Below, in pieces: positions 30,986 to 42,148 of a stretch of DNA of 55,542 nucleotides (positions within the stretch are counted from its first letter, which is position 1; every line of letters starts with the position of its first letter). Source of the DNA: Candidatus Altimarinota bacterium (GTDB taxonomy: Bacteria > Patescibacteriota > Gracilibacteria > BD1-5 > UBA6164); NCBI GenBank assembly GCA_030683605.1, contig JAUXPL010000004.1, positions 1-55,542 on the forward strand, in the 5' to 3' direction. The position numbers were made by a program, and so were the translations under genes. The notes below the pieces were generated by a model that was given only the letters and a program-made list of their open reading frames with translations, searched no databases and was not told the origin of the DNA.

Positions 30986-31699
30986 AATAAATCATTGATT
31001 TTGATAGTCGTTCAAATATTTTCTCAAGTATTCGTTATACCATTTTGTTTTCATTCCCATTGATAGACCAGCTAATAATAGAGCTAAAAACAAAAATATA
31101 AGTATAACTGTTTCAAGTTTCAAAGTGTCATATATTTCAGGATATCTACCAGTAAAACTCATCATATAAATAGTGATAAATTTGATTGTAGTTTTTGCTT
31201 TACCTATTATTCCAGCCTCTGGAGGTGAATTTAGTCCTCTTATAAATTGACCAATAATGTCAAATATAGCTATAAAAGTTACAGGAATTAGATATATTGG
31301 TTCAAAAGTAGGGAAAAAACTAAATGCAAACATAGCAGGTAAATCAAACCACTTATCAGCTTGCGCATCCAGCTTGGCACCTTCTATACTACACATATTG
31401 CAATTTCTAGCAACCACACCATCAAGCAAGTCACTAATGGCTAAAAACATAAATATCCATACAGCAAGATAAACTATTATGCTATTTTGTGATTTGATAC
31501 CATATATGAAAAGTAAAACAGTTGGTATACCTAAATATTTCCTCCAATTGCTTATACAGTTTGGAGAAAGAAATCTTTTATTATTTATAAAAAATTCAAT
31601 TACACTTATATTTCTAGGTATTACCCAATAGCATAGAATAATCACTACTGAAATAATAACTAGACTAACAATTATTTCAAGCCAAAAATTCATACTCAT
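30965..31699 (-). CDS. CDP-alcohol phosphatidyltransferase, recently acquired
   Basis: A multi-pass membrane enzyme with the full CDP-alcohol phosphotransferase motif: D90, D93, G94, A97, R98, G107, D111 and D115. It makes a phospholipid head-group linkage such as PG or PI phosphate; the substrate is unclear. All 11 glycines are GGN, none TGA, unlike every neighbour, and it has a canonical Shine-Dalgarno (AAAAGGAG, 7 nt before ATG). A TGA at 30992-30994 follows residue 235; under code 25 it is glycine and the frame runs nine residues further to TAA at 30965 inside the terminator. The TGA is probably the ancestral stop, so the gene looks transferred from a standard-code bacterium. Confidence 0.88.
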
Positions 31700-31734
31700 A
31701 AATTTCTCCTTTTTCTGTTTAAATGAGTAATTAC

Positions 31735-31816
31735 ATAATAATAAAGTTTTTCAAATAATCAATACTTGGCATAATCTAAATTATGGTGGATTAGAACCTT
31801 AGTACTTTATTATTAT
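31735..31816 (-). promoter_or_regulatory. Inverted-repeat-bounded leader upstream of the phosphatidyltransferase
   Basis: ATAATAATAAAG (31735-31746) and CTTTATTATTAT (31805-31816) form a perfect 12-bp closing stem around a 58-nt interior. The interior has shorter complementary pieces (TAATC/GATTA). It lies 35 bp upstream of the start codon on the minus strand, the geometry of a structured 5' leader. It does not match a riboswitch class that I know. Confidence 0.45.
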
Positions 31817-32015
31817 AACTATATTTTTACTTTTACTATCAAAATTTATATTATTATTAATAATTTTTTTATATAATTATATTAAAAAATATTTGCATTA
31901 GTATCTTAAATCAATAATATTTGAATACAAGTTGTGAGAAATTTGTATAATTAGTATTTTTTAACTAGAATATTAATATTATGCAACTTATTTTAATTTT
32001 TTATATTTTATTTAT
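31817..32015. other. AT-rich spacer with no recognisable feature
   Basis: Divergent spacer between the acquired phosphatidyltransferase and the secreted coiled-coil gene. Very AT-rich; promoters probably lie here but none matches consensus convincingly. Confidence 0.4.
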
Positions 32016-32834
32016 ATGAATAAAGTGAAAAATACAATATTTTTAATTGTTATGCTACTTATTAGTTCTCAAGTTAGTGCATGAGATGATGTAATTAATG
32101 ATACATCTACAAAAACAGAAAAAACTACTGTAGATGAATATACAAAACATTTAAATTCTTTTAGAGAAGAATTTAAAAGTGAATTAATAAAGTGATATTT
32201 CATAAGAATTGATGAAAAGATTAAAGGTTATGAAGGTGATATAGCATATATATCTAGTGAAAAGGGTAGTAAATATGCTTGAAACTTAGATATATATAAA
32301 ACTAAATTAAAAGCATTATTACAAGTAAGAAACGAATATATTTCATATTTTAAAGAAGATTCATCAACTGTTAAAAAATATGATGATAGTAAAAAATATG
32401 ACGATAGTAAGATAAATGAGGAAAAGAAAAAACAAGAAATAAAAGAAGCTAATCAAAAAAAAGAAGAATTAATCAAGAAGATTGAAGAAAAAAGACAAAA
32501 GGAAATAATGGAAGATAAACAAAAAAAAGAAGCTATTAAAGATAAATCAGTAGATGATAGTAAAAAACAACTAAATATAGAATTATTAAAAAAAGAAAAA
32601 TCAGAAATGATTTCTAAATATAAGGAACAATTTAATTTAAGATTTAAAAAAAATATTGATAATTTAAATTCTACACAATTAGATAAGCTATTAACAAGAA
32701 CAAATGAAATGATAGTAAAAAATTCTCATAAAGAAGCACTTTTACTTCAATTATTATCTTTTAGAGAGTTAATTGAAGATAAAATGTCTAATAATTGAAA
32801 TGTTGATTTTGAATCATTATTTGATTGATTGTAA
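32016..32834 (+). CDS. Secreted or periplasmic coiled-coil protein
   Basis: The 272-residue product has a cleavable-type signal peptide (about residues 1-22, ending SSQVSAG) and then a long Lys/Glu-rich coiled coil with a short repeat KKYDDSK that occurs twice (near residues 115-130). No enzymatic motif is seen. The central EEKKKQEIKEANQKKEEL stretch is a typical parallel coiled coil. It may be an envelope scaffold or adhesin. It is flanked by its own terminator and is not in an obvious operon. Confidence 0.75.
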
Positions 32835-32841
32835 AAATATA

Positions 32842-32880
32842 ACAAAAAAACAGTAAAAATATTTTTACTGTTTTTTTGTT
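32842..32880. terminator. Bidirectional terminator
   Basis: CAAAAAAACAGTAAAAAT pairs with ATTTTTACTGTTTTTTTG. It lies between the coiled-coil gene and the end of dnaK, which are convergent. Confidence 0.85.
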
Positions 32881-32882
32881 TT

Positions 32883-34778
<1,896 letters not shown>

Positions 34779-34807
34779 AATTTATTTAGTTAATTTTTAA
34801 ATTTTTT

Positions 34808-34852
34808 TATTTCTCCCTTTTCAAATGGAGTACTCGTAAGGGGGGAGGGATT
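34808..34852. repeat. Dispersed repeat copy in the dnaK leader
   Basis: CTCCCTTTTCAAATGGAGTACTC followed by GTAAGGGGGGAGGGA is a member of the GC-rich palindromic family. It sits between the dnaK promoter and start codon, so it would be transcribed as part of the dnaK leader. Confidence 0.65.
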
Positions 34853-34881
34853 ATTAATTTTGTTCCACCTAACTTACAAGT

Positions 34882-34909
34882 ATTTTATTATTTTTTTTTA
34901 TAATGTCAA
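34882..34909 (-). promoter_or_regulatory. Promoter of dnaK
   Basis: On the minus strand TTGACA (34909-34904), 16-bp spacer, TAAAAT (34887-34882). The CIRCE-type element lies just upstream of the -35 box. Confidence 0.6.
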
Positions 34910-34915
34910 AATATT

Positions 34916-34942
34916 TTAGCACTTTTTTTACTTAGGTGCTAA
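34916..34942. promoter_or_regulatory. CIRCE-like HrcA operator of dnaK
   Basis: TTAGCACTT, 9 bp, AGGTGCTAA: the exact 9-9-9 geometry of CIRCE (TTAGCACTC-N9-GAGTGCTAA) with 8 of 9 and 7 of 9 matches in the arms. It lies directly upstream of the dnaK -35 box. HrcA repression of dnaK is inferred; hrcA is not in the window. Confidence 0.8.
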
Positions 34943-34960
34943 TTATTGTTTAATAAAAGT

Positions 34961-34990
34961 AAAAAGACCTACACTCGGTAGGTCTTTTTG
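34961..34990. terminator. Terminator between the 47-aa ORF and dnaK
   Basis: AAAAAGACCTAC pairs with GTAGGTCTTTTT. It shields dnaK from the upstream minus-strand ORF. Confidence 0.85.
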
Positions 34991-34993
34991 TTG

Positions 34994-35028
34994 AGAAGTA
35001 TGTTGAATAAATTCACCAACATACTTCT
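34994..35028. repeat. Perfect inverted repeat AGAAGTATGTTG
   Basis: AGAAGTATGTTG (34994-35005) and CAACATACTTCT (35017-35028) form a 12-bp stem with an 11-nt loop just downstream of the 47-residue ORF. Possible hairpin terminator or protein-binding site of the foreign segment. Confidence 0.5.
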
Positions 35029-35079
35029 GAAAATATTTTTTTAAAATCTTTGTTTTTGTTTTTACCTCCTATGTAAAAA

Positions 35080-35223
35080 TTATCGCGTTTCGTCTCCGTC
35101 TCGCGAATTTATAAGTTTTTTCAGCAAATCAGATGGGACTCGTCCTTTGAAGACATTGTCAAATTCTGTCCAAGATTGAATATGACGACCTTCATTTGAT
35201 GTAACAAAACCAGAACTAGACAT
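35080..35223 (-). CDS. 47-residue hypothetical protein with foreign codon usage
   Basis: The product begins MSSSGFVTSNEGRHIQSW and ends KLINSRDGDETR, with no recognised family. Its DNA is markedly richer in GC than the surroundings; all four glycines are GGT/GGA and all arginines CGN, whereas neighbours use TGA for glycine and AGA for arginine. A purine-rich GAGG lies 12 bp before the start, and a perfect AGGAGG occurs just after the stop with no ATG behind it. This suggests a fragment of a transferred segment. Coding status is supported by the composition change and ribosome sites, not by homology. Confidence 0.5.
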   Translation of the reverse strand: MSSSGFVTSNEGRHIQSWTEFDNVFKGRVPSDLLKKLINSRDGDETR

Positions 35224-35371
35224 AATATATTACCTCTATGTTGTGAAAAAATGTTTTGAACTTTTGAGTTCACAATTATTTTATAAAAAAAATAATTAAT
35301 GTCAAATTATTTGCATAAATAAATAAATATGGTATAATATATATATAATTATTAATAAATAATATAATATT

Positions 35372-35518
35372 ATGTCAGAGAATAATCAAATAAATATTGA
35401 AAACGAAGAATTAAAATCATCTAATAATTCAGATATTTTGGAGTCTGAGTGAAATAAGTGGGGTAATCTAGTAGAAGAATTGGAAAAATCTAGAAAAGAG
35501 ATAAATGATATATTTTAA
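35372..35518 (+). CDS. Small acidic hypothetical protein
   Basis: This 48-residue ORF (MSENNQINIENEELKSS then a glycine-containing SEGNKWGNLVEELEKSR segment) has its own terminator directly after the stop and is read with TGA as glycine once. The C-terminal half could form an amphipathic helix. I recognise no family. It is included because it has a clear start, a neat terminator and local gene-like composition. Confidence 0.5.
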
Positions 35519-35547
35519 AAACCACATAATATTATGTGGTTTTTCTT
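35517..35547 (+). terminator. Terminator of the 48-aa ORF
   Basis: AAAAACCACATAAT pairs with ATTATGTGGTTTTT, beginning at the stop codon. Confidence 0.85.
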
Positions 35548-35604
35548 TACATTTATAAAAATTACTTTATTATCATTTAAATATTAATTTATAATAAACT
35601 AAAA

Positions 35605-36828
35605 ATGATTAAATTATCAAATTTTCCAATAAAAACACTTAAATCTAGACCAAAAATAAGTGATAATATTTCTACTAGTATATTATTACAAGCCTGATTT
35701 ATTAGACAAACTATGGCTTGAGTATACAATTATACTACACTTGGACTTAAAGTTTTAAGAAAAATAGAGAATATAGTCAGAGAAGAAATGGATTCATATT
35801 GATGTGCTGAAATTCTTATGTCATGACTTTCACCAATGGATGTATGGGAAAAAACAGGTAGACAAGATATAGAAGAATATTTCAAAGTGCCTACATATTG
35901 AGATAAATTCTATAGATTAAATCCTACTCATGAAGAAATTGTAGTTCCATTAATGAGTGAATTTATTAATTCGTATAAAGATTCATGAGCTTGTGTATAC
36001 CAAATACAAACTAAATATAGAAATGAAAAAAGAGCAAAATCATGATTATTAAGAGGTAGAGAATTTTTGATGAAAGATGCTTATTCATTTCATTTATCTA
36101 ATGATGAATTTGTAGAGTATTACGAATGAATGAAAAATGTATATATGAAAATATTTGATAGATTATGACTTTTGCAAGATACATACATAACTCTAGCAGA
36201 TGGTTGAGTATTTACTGATAAATATTCACATGAGTTTCAAGTAGTTCTTCCTATTTGAGAAGATGATATTTATATTTGTGATAAATGTTGAACATCTCAT
36301 AACAAAGAAGTAGTAGATTTAGAAAATGGATTTGTATGTACAAAATGTTGAGACAAAAATCATAGAATAGAGCAAGCTTCTGAAGTGTGAAATATTTTCC
36401 CACTTGAAACAAAGTTTTCTAAACCATTTTGAGTAAAAATGTTAGATGAAAATAATCATGAACAAGATGTACTTATGTGATGTTATGGTATATGAATATC
36501 TAGACTTATGTGAGTTATTGCAGAATATTATATGACAGATAATGGTATTGCTTGGCCAGATAGTGTAGCTCCAGCTGATTATTATATAATAGTTATATGA
36601 GAAGAAAATCTAGATAAAGCATTTGATATGGCTCAAAAACTGGAATCAAAATGAAAAACAGTTATAGTAGACGATAGGATGTGAAAAAAAATATGATTTG
36701 GTCAAAAAGCTTGAGATTGTGAATTATTCTGAATACCAAATAGAGTAGTAATATCACCTAAAACTATTGATCAATGATGATTTGAGCTTACATTGAAATG
36801 AGAAGAAACTCAATTATTTAAATTTTAA
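35605..36828 (+). CDS. proS: Prolyl-tRNA synthetase, compact form
   Basis: The 407-residue product is a class II aminoacyl-tRNA synthetase. Motif 1 lies around VYNYTTLGLKVLRKIENIVREEM, motif 2 around YRLNPTHEE and QTKYRNEKRAKSGLLRGREF, and motif 3 in GCYGIGISRLMGVIAEYY. The C-terminal anticodon-binding domain is present (YIIVIGEENLDKA, GIPNRVVISPKT). A zinc ribbon (CDKC and CTKC) sits between motifs 2 and 3, where bacterial enzymes usually carry the long INS editing domain, which is absent. Mini ProRS forms without INS are known. It is followed two bases later by rlmH. Confidence 0.93.
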
Positions 36829-36830
36829 AT

Positions 36831-37283
36831 ATGATAAAAATTATAAGTTTTGTTGATTCGTTTAAACATTATGATGAACCAATAAAAGAATTCCAAAAAA
36901 GATTATGAAAACAAGTAGATTTTATTAAACTTAAACCGTCAAAGAGAAAAGAAATAAATGAAATAATAGATGAAGAATCTAAAGATTTGACTAAAATATT
37001 AGAAAAAGAAAAAGGATATAAAGTATTGTTATATATTGATTGTAGACAATTGTCTACAATGGAATTTTTCGAATTAATAGAGCAAAAACAAATGCAATAT
37101 TCTAATATAATATTCATTATTTGATGAGCATATGGAGTAGATTATGATATTATTCAAAATAATATTGATCAAAAAATATCATTATCTCCAATGACATTTC
37201 CACATGCACAAGCTATTATGATGTTATTTGAGCAAATATATAGAGTGAGTTGTATAAAAAAATGAATTAATTATCACCATTAA
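36831..37283 (+). CDS. rlmH: RlmH, 23S rRNA pseudouridine-1915 N3-methyltransferase
   Basis: The 150-residue product is a SPOUT methyltransferase. The SAM-binding knot is marked by IIFIIGGAYGVDYDI and SLSPMTFPHAQAIMMLFEQIYR, and it ends in INYHH, near the family's HPYH terminus. Length is normal. It starts three bases after proS and is co-transcribed with it. Its TAA stop is the first three bases of the MITE that follows, so the element inserted at the very end of the gene. Confidence 0.93.
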
Positions 37284-37446
37284 GGAAGGTATGAAAAACT
37301 ATTTAATTTTGATAAAAGACTATATTTTTTAGGAAATTTTTATGAATAAAATTTTTACTTTAGCTATTCTAAGCGAAAAATTTTTGAGTGAAAATTTACA
37401 AAAAAGATGTATTTTTCATTTAAATTAGTTTTTCAGACCTTCCTTA
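37281..37446. mobile_element. 166-bp MITE with terminal inverted repeats, copy 1
   Basis: The element starts TAAGGAAGGTATGAAAAACT and ends in the near-perfect inverse complement AGTTTTTCAGACCTTCCTTA, about 24 bp each. A second, nearly identical copy in inverse orientation begins at 55404 and runs off the window. The interior contains a 28-codon frame (37342-37428; MNKIFTLAILSEKFLS start) that is preserved in both copies. No transposase is encoded. The left end coincides with the rlmH stop. Confidence 0.85.
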
Positions 37447-37633
37447 AGTTAAGAAAACTAGTAATCAAAGGAAGTTAAAACATTTTTTCAACAGATTACT
37501 TCAGTCATTTGTGTCTTAACTTAATGGTATCACTATTAAAAAAGGTCATTTATGACCTTTTTTTTTGTTAATATTTCACTTCAAATAAAAAATGTGTATA
37601 ATAAATCTAACTTAATTATTTAGAGTTATATTT
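37447..37633. other. Spacer with repeat word and terminator
   Basis: Contains CTTAACTTAATGGTATCAC, a word shared with the repeats at 30-45 and 51970, and an intrinsic terminator at 37538-37563 (AAAAAAGGTCA / TGACCTTTTTT). No gene is visible. Confidence 0.6.
37538..37568 (+). terminator. Terminator after the proS-rlmH unit
   Basis: AAAAAAGGTCA-TTTA-TGACCTTTTTTTTT. Located beyond the MITE, so it was probably displaced from rlmH by the insertion. Confidence 0.85.
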
Positions 37634-38605
37634 ATGATTTTTGATATAATTATATTCATACTTTTAGTACTTATTTCTTTTTTCCCAATTGTATTATGGG
37701 CTTATATATTTTCATATATTGATAATAATCCATTAAATAAAAAAAGATTTATAGTATGAATAGTTTGATGAGTATTGTCTGTTGTACCTATTTTATATTT
37801 GGATAAATTTTTGGATATATTTGATTTCAAAATATTAAATATATTTTATTATGTATCAAATATAAAGTGACTTTTTTCAAGCTTTGAATTTTGAATTTCT
37901 CTTAGTTTATTCTTATTATTTTTGGTATTTTTTTCACTATTAATTTGATGATTTTTTAATAAATTTTGAAAAGTATCAAAGGTGTATTTTAAAAACATAT
38001 TAGTTTTTTTGATATTTATATTATTTTTGACACTTTGAGTTTATTTGTTTAGTGTACTATTTTCATCTATCAATTTAGTTATTTCTGATCCAGTATATTT
38101 TTGAGATATTGTCTTTAATTCATTTAAGTTAATAGTTTTTTATTATTTACTTGTAGCTTTTATAGAAGAAACTAGTAAGCATTTCAATTTTTTACAATCA
38201 AGTGTTTTATATATTGATACGGTTAAAAATTGAGTATTGTATTCTATATTTGTTGCATTGTGATTTAGTCTGATAGAAAATATATTATATTTACATAGTT
38301 ATTATAGTACTTATTGATTAACATGAGAATTAGCAAAGATTTATTTCTTTAGATCAATATTTTCTGTTATTGTTCATGTTTTGTCTAGTAGTGTTGTTGC
38401 ATATTATTTTTCACGTGCATTATTATTGTACAGGGAAAAAGACTTTAGTTTATCTTATTTAAAAATATTTTTCTATTGATTATTTATTAGTATAATTCTG
38501 CATTTATTTTTTGATGTTGCTTTAACACTTTGATTTTCTATTGTAATATTTTTGTATTTTATAGGTTGATATTTATATGTAAGTAGTATTTTTTATATGG
38601 AGTAG
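37634..38605 (+). CDS. PrsW-family intramembrane protease-like protein
   Basis: The 323-residue product is a multi-pass membrane protein with about eight hydrophobic segments. It shows the signature residues of the PrsW/CPBP-like glutamic-type membrane proteases: FIEETSKHF (EExxK), GFSLIENILYLH (FxxxEN) and two histidine motifs, IVHVLSSSVVA and LHLFFDVAL. PrsW cleaves anti-sigma factors in Bacillus; other members have different substrates. No anti-sigma gene is adjacent here, though an RsbW-like ATPase is encoded at 49529. The substrate is unknown. Confidence 0.82.
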
Positions 38606-38695
38606 ATTACATAATTAATAAATCTTTTTTAAAGATACATTTACATTTTATGAATTATGTTTATAATATATAAAAATATTACATAAATTATATAT

Positions 38696-39529
38696 ATGCA
38701 TTCTATTAGAAAAGACTTTTTAATATCTGAAAAAGAAAGTTTGTTATGAAGTTCTAAATGGTCAACAGAAAAGAAAATTAGAATATCTCAAGCTATAAAT
38801 AATCATTGATTTTTGGATAATTATTCTTCTATTGATATTTTAGAATTTTTGATTTGAGAAAAATGATTGAATAAGATTTTGGACTTAAAAATTGAATTAT
38901 CAAAAAGATCAATAGAAGGACTTGCATTAGATATTGATGAGACTTTATCATTGACTTCTACTTTTTGGTTTGAAAAATTGTTATCAATTTTTTGAAATCC
39001 AGAAAATTTAACAGCTTCTCAAATGGCAGAAAAATATCATCTATGCCAAAATGTTCCGTATTGGAAAGATAATTCTGATATATATGATCTAATGTATCAA
39101 TTTCGTGAAGATGATAATTTTCAAATTGAGATACCTTTAATAGAATGAACAAATCATCATTATAATAGGATTCATAATGAAATTATATCTATATTAAGTT
39201 ATATCACAGTTAGACCAGATAATGTTTCAAAAGGTACTTCTATATGGTTAGATAATCATGATTTTCCAAAAGCAGATGTTATTCATATACCACATGAATT
39301 GGAATATTTATTTTGAAATCTATGGAAAGCTTGTGTGTTAGATATTCTGTATCCAAATATAGTTTGAATAGTAGATGATAATCCTAATTTGATAAAAATG
39401 TTACCAAGTAGGTATAAATGAGAAGTATTTTTATTTAATAAAGCAGAAACTTGTAATTTCTGACATATAAATATTCATATTTCAGAAACTATAGAAGACG
39501 TTATTAAAAATATTGAAAAATTATTTTAA
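38696..39529 (+). CDS. HAD-superfamily hydrolase
   Basis: The 277-residue product has the HAD motifs in order: motif I GLALDIDETLSLT (D79 nucleophile, D81 acid/base), a helical cap of about 100 residues, motif II LSYITVRPDN, and motif IV VGIVDDNPN. A lysine for motif III may be in the LFGNLWKACVL segment. An N-terminal extension of ~75 residues is not recognised. HAD proteins of this type are mostly small-molecule phosphatases; the substrate cannot be told from sequence. Confidence 0.78.
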
Positions 39530-39532
39530 CAT

Positions 39533-39574
39533 AAAAAAATGTAGAATAATTATATGATTATACTACATTTTTTT
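39533..39574. terminator. Bidirectional terminator
   Basis: AAAAAAATGTAG with CTACATTTTTTTT and an imperfect inner stem. It overlaps the stop of the minus-strand K+ channel gene. Confidence 0.8.
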
Positions 39575-40399
39575 TCAGCATTTATTACAATAAATTGAAT
39601 TATTAGGATTTGATTTATTACATTTTGGACATATTTTTTTGTTGTAATTTAATTCTATTAATTTTGTAGAATCCAAGAATATTATTACTGTTATTGATGA
39701 AATTATTGTAATTAATACTGGTCCTAAAAACATTAGTAAACTTGCAATTGTTTTTCATATGAAACTTGCTGGAACCATGTCTCAGTATCATGTAGTTGTC
39801 ATAGTAACAATTGCCCACCAAAATGTTTTTGGTATTGAATTATATCCATTTTTGTCTCACCAAAATTGTTCTGCAAAGTAAACTGTACTAGAAAATAATG
39901 TTAAAACTATTATTATTACAAAAATTGCCGAAAGGTATTCTATTCTATGTTTATATATTCATTTGAATAATTTTTTTGCTATTGGTACTCTTTCTATTAG
40001 TTCATAAATTCTAAATATTCTAAATACTCTGAATAATGCGAAAAATCAATATGATCAAATTCAATAAAATATTATTAATAGAAAAAATGGTAGAAATGAT
40101 AATAAATCCATTATGTTTATAAATCTAAATGGGAATTTTATTTTATTATCTGAATTAATAAATCTATATATATATTCAAATAGAAATACTATTGATATTA
40201 TCAAATCAATAATGAATATTATAAATTTTTGTTCATTATTTATATTTGGTAATGTTTCTATTCATACTAGAATTACAGATAAAAATATAAAAAATATTAT
40301 TGTATAATTAGCTATTAATCATAATTTTGTATCAGTTTTTTCAAATAATGTATTTTTATCTTCATCAGGTATTTTGTAATATATTTTTCTTTTAATCAT
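39563..40399 (-). CDS. Voltage-gated-type K+ channel with C-terminal zinc ribbon
   Basis: The 278-residue product has six membrane segments and a pore loop with the K+ selectivity filter TMTTTGYGDMVP (near residue 200); both filter glycines are TGA codons. The S4-like helix reads FRVFRIFRIYELIERV, with arginines every third position, as in voltage sensors. After the last helix a zinc ribbon follows (CPKCNKS and YCNKCGKK). K+ channels with a terminal zinc ribbon are uncommon; the ribbon could form a tetramer tail or a sensor. Length otherwise fits prokaryotic Kv-type channels. Confidence 0.9.
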
Positions 40400-40470
40400 T
40401 TTAATTATATATTATTAAGATTTTACATTTATATCTTAACATATATAATTTTTTTTATCAATTATTTGAT

Positions 40471-40512
40471 AAAAACTAAAAAGTATTTGTAAAAATACTT
40501 TTTTAGTTTTTT
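40471..40512. terminator. Terminator of the TraB-like gene
   Basis: AAAAACTAAAAAGTATTT pairs with AAAATACTTTTTTAGTTTTT. It overlaps the stop codon at 40503-40505 of the minus-strand gene. Confidence 0.8.
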
Positions 40513-41522
40513 ATAGGATATAAATTACTTATAGAAATAATTTGCCATTTGTTATTATCTTCTTTTAACAATTCATATACTCATTTAAAATGTAATAATC
40601 AGTATGTTATATATATTTTATCATGATTTGAATTGATTATTTCATTAGCTAATACTTCATTTCTTTTTCACAATATTACTTCAAATAAATCTCTGTTTGT
40701 AAATGTATTTGTTAAAAATCATTGTAATTTTTCATTTCATATAATTAAGTTTAAAAGTGCTTGATTAATATATATAAGTACTTTTAACTCTTTGTCATTT
40801 AATCATGCCAATGTTTTAATTATAGTATTATTTGCATCTATTGGAAGTTTGCTTTGAAATTCTTTTTCTCATTTTGGTTTTTGCTCTATTATTTTTGAAT
40901 ATTCTGTTATTATTTCATCCATATTTAAATCTATATTGTAATCATTGTTATTAATAATTCACATAAATATACTATTGTCTTGATTTGTTAATCCATATAG
41001 TTTAGAAAAATTTTTATATAAATCATCATCAAATTTTATTCAAATAGCTTTATTAAATTTATCTAGATTTTCAGGACTACCTGGTTTTACTCATTCATAA
41101 TAGTATACTCCTCATTCTTTTTTGAAATTTGTAAGATTTTCTACAATTTGATTATAAAAATTAGTTGTTCATATGTGACTCATTGCTTGAAATTTTATAA
41201 CTTTATTTCAGTCAGATATGGTATATTCAGGCATAGGAGCTGGAAAAATTTCATTTAAAATATATGCTCATCATCAGATTACTACAATAATAATTACTAA
41301 TAATATTGCTACTCTATTTAAAAAGTAATTAATAAAGTCGTTAATATACATTATTTGTTTTTTTCTAAATTTTTTCCATAAAATATGCAAGCCATAAAAT
41401 ACCAAAGTATAAATACATAATGATAATAAAAAACTAAGTACTCATTGTATCCCAGATAAGTACAAAATAACAAGTGCATATGTTATTAAAAGTAAGTATG
41501 TAACAGTGTTCTTATAATTCAT
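40503..41522 (-). CDS. Membrane protein, possibly TraB/PrgY-like
   Basis: The 339-residue product has three N-terminal hydrophobic segments (about 5-25, 27-46, 68-90)  and a large soluble part. The region MSHIGTTNFYNQIVENL and VYYYEGVKPGSPENLDKFNKA resembles the histidine and glutamate motifs (H-x-G-x..., YEG) of TraB/PrgY/GumN proteins, some of which are proposed metalloproteases that inhibit pheromones. A further glutamate-rich helical part follows. The similarity is partial, so this is tentative. It is divergent from the pilus cluster. Confidence 0.5.
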
Positions 41523-41624
41523 ATTTATATTTAGTTATAAAATTATTAGTAGTTTATTTATTTTTTGATTTTATGAAAATATTTTTTATAATATATTCAG
41601 ATTTTTAAAATTTAATGAATAACT

Positions 41625-42044
41625 ATGAAAAAAATTTTGTCAATTATACTTTTAATATTTATTTTATTTTCATCTTTCTGATCTACATGTAGTGCTAGAA
41701 ATTCACTTTTTAATAACACAACAAATCAAATACCATATTGTAATGATTGAGATGATTGTTGATTAAGAGAATGAATTAAAGCAATTGAAAATATTGATGG
41801 AATAGAAAATAATAGATCAGCATCTGAATATATACAAGATATTCTATGATATATTTTATCTTTTTTAGCATTGATAGCAATAATAATAATAATTTATTCT
41901 TGAATAGTATTATTGACTTGACTTTGAGACCAAGAAAAATTAACTAAAACTAAAAATATTATATTATATGCAGTTTTTTGATTAGTAATAATTTTCTTAG
42001 CTTGACCATTTATAAAGTTTGTTATTTCTTCATTTTATTCATAA
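41625..42044 (+). CDS. Pilin-like small membrane protein (T4SS pilin/VirB2-like)
   Basis: The 139-residue product has a signal peptide (about 1-24), a short cysteine-containing extracytoplasmic segment, and two long hydrophobic helices (about 75-97 and 112-135) joined by a short charged loop GDQEKLTKTKN. This arrangement matches the VirB2/TrbC-like pilins common in CPR genomes. It stands immediately before the type IV pilus assembly genes. It could be a conjugative-type pilin or an unrelated two-helix membrane protein; there are no other type IV secretion genes in the window. Confidence 0.55.
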
Positions 42045-42052
42045 TTTATTAT

Positions 42053-42094
42053 TGAAAAGATTGATTTATTGTAAAAATTAATCTTTTTTTTGTT
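42053..42094 (+). terminator. Terminator of the pilin-like gene
   Basis: AAAGATTGAT pairs with ATTAATCTTT, followed by a T-run. Confidence 0.7.
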
Positions 42095-42148
42095 TTTTTA
42101 TTAACTATATGATATTATTATATTATGTATAATTTAAATAAATAATTT

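Noticed and set aside
30992-31699. Reading the phosphatidyltransferase stop as proof that TGA is a stop in this genome
   Set aside because: Every neighbouring gene has internal TGA at conserved glycines; the single gene without TGA codons is better explained by recent transfer.
31735-31816. Purine or other named riboswitch
   Set aside because: The overall closed-stem shape is suggestive, but the conserved junction and loop bases of the classes I know are missing.
35040-35075. A second small ORF behind the AGGAGG at about 35064
   Set aside because: No start codon and no open frame of useful length follow the ribosome-site-like sequence.
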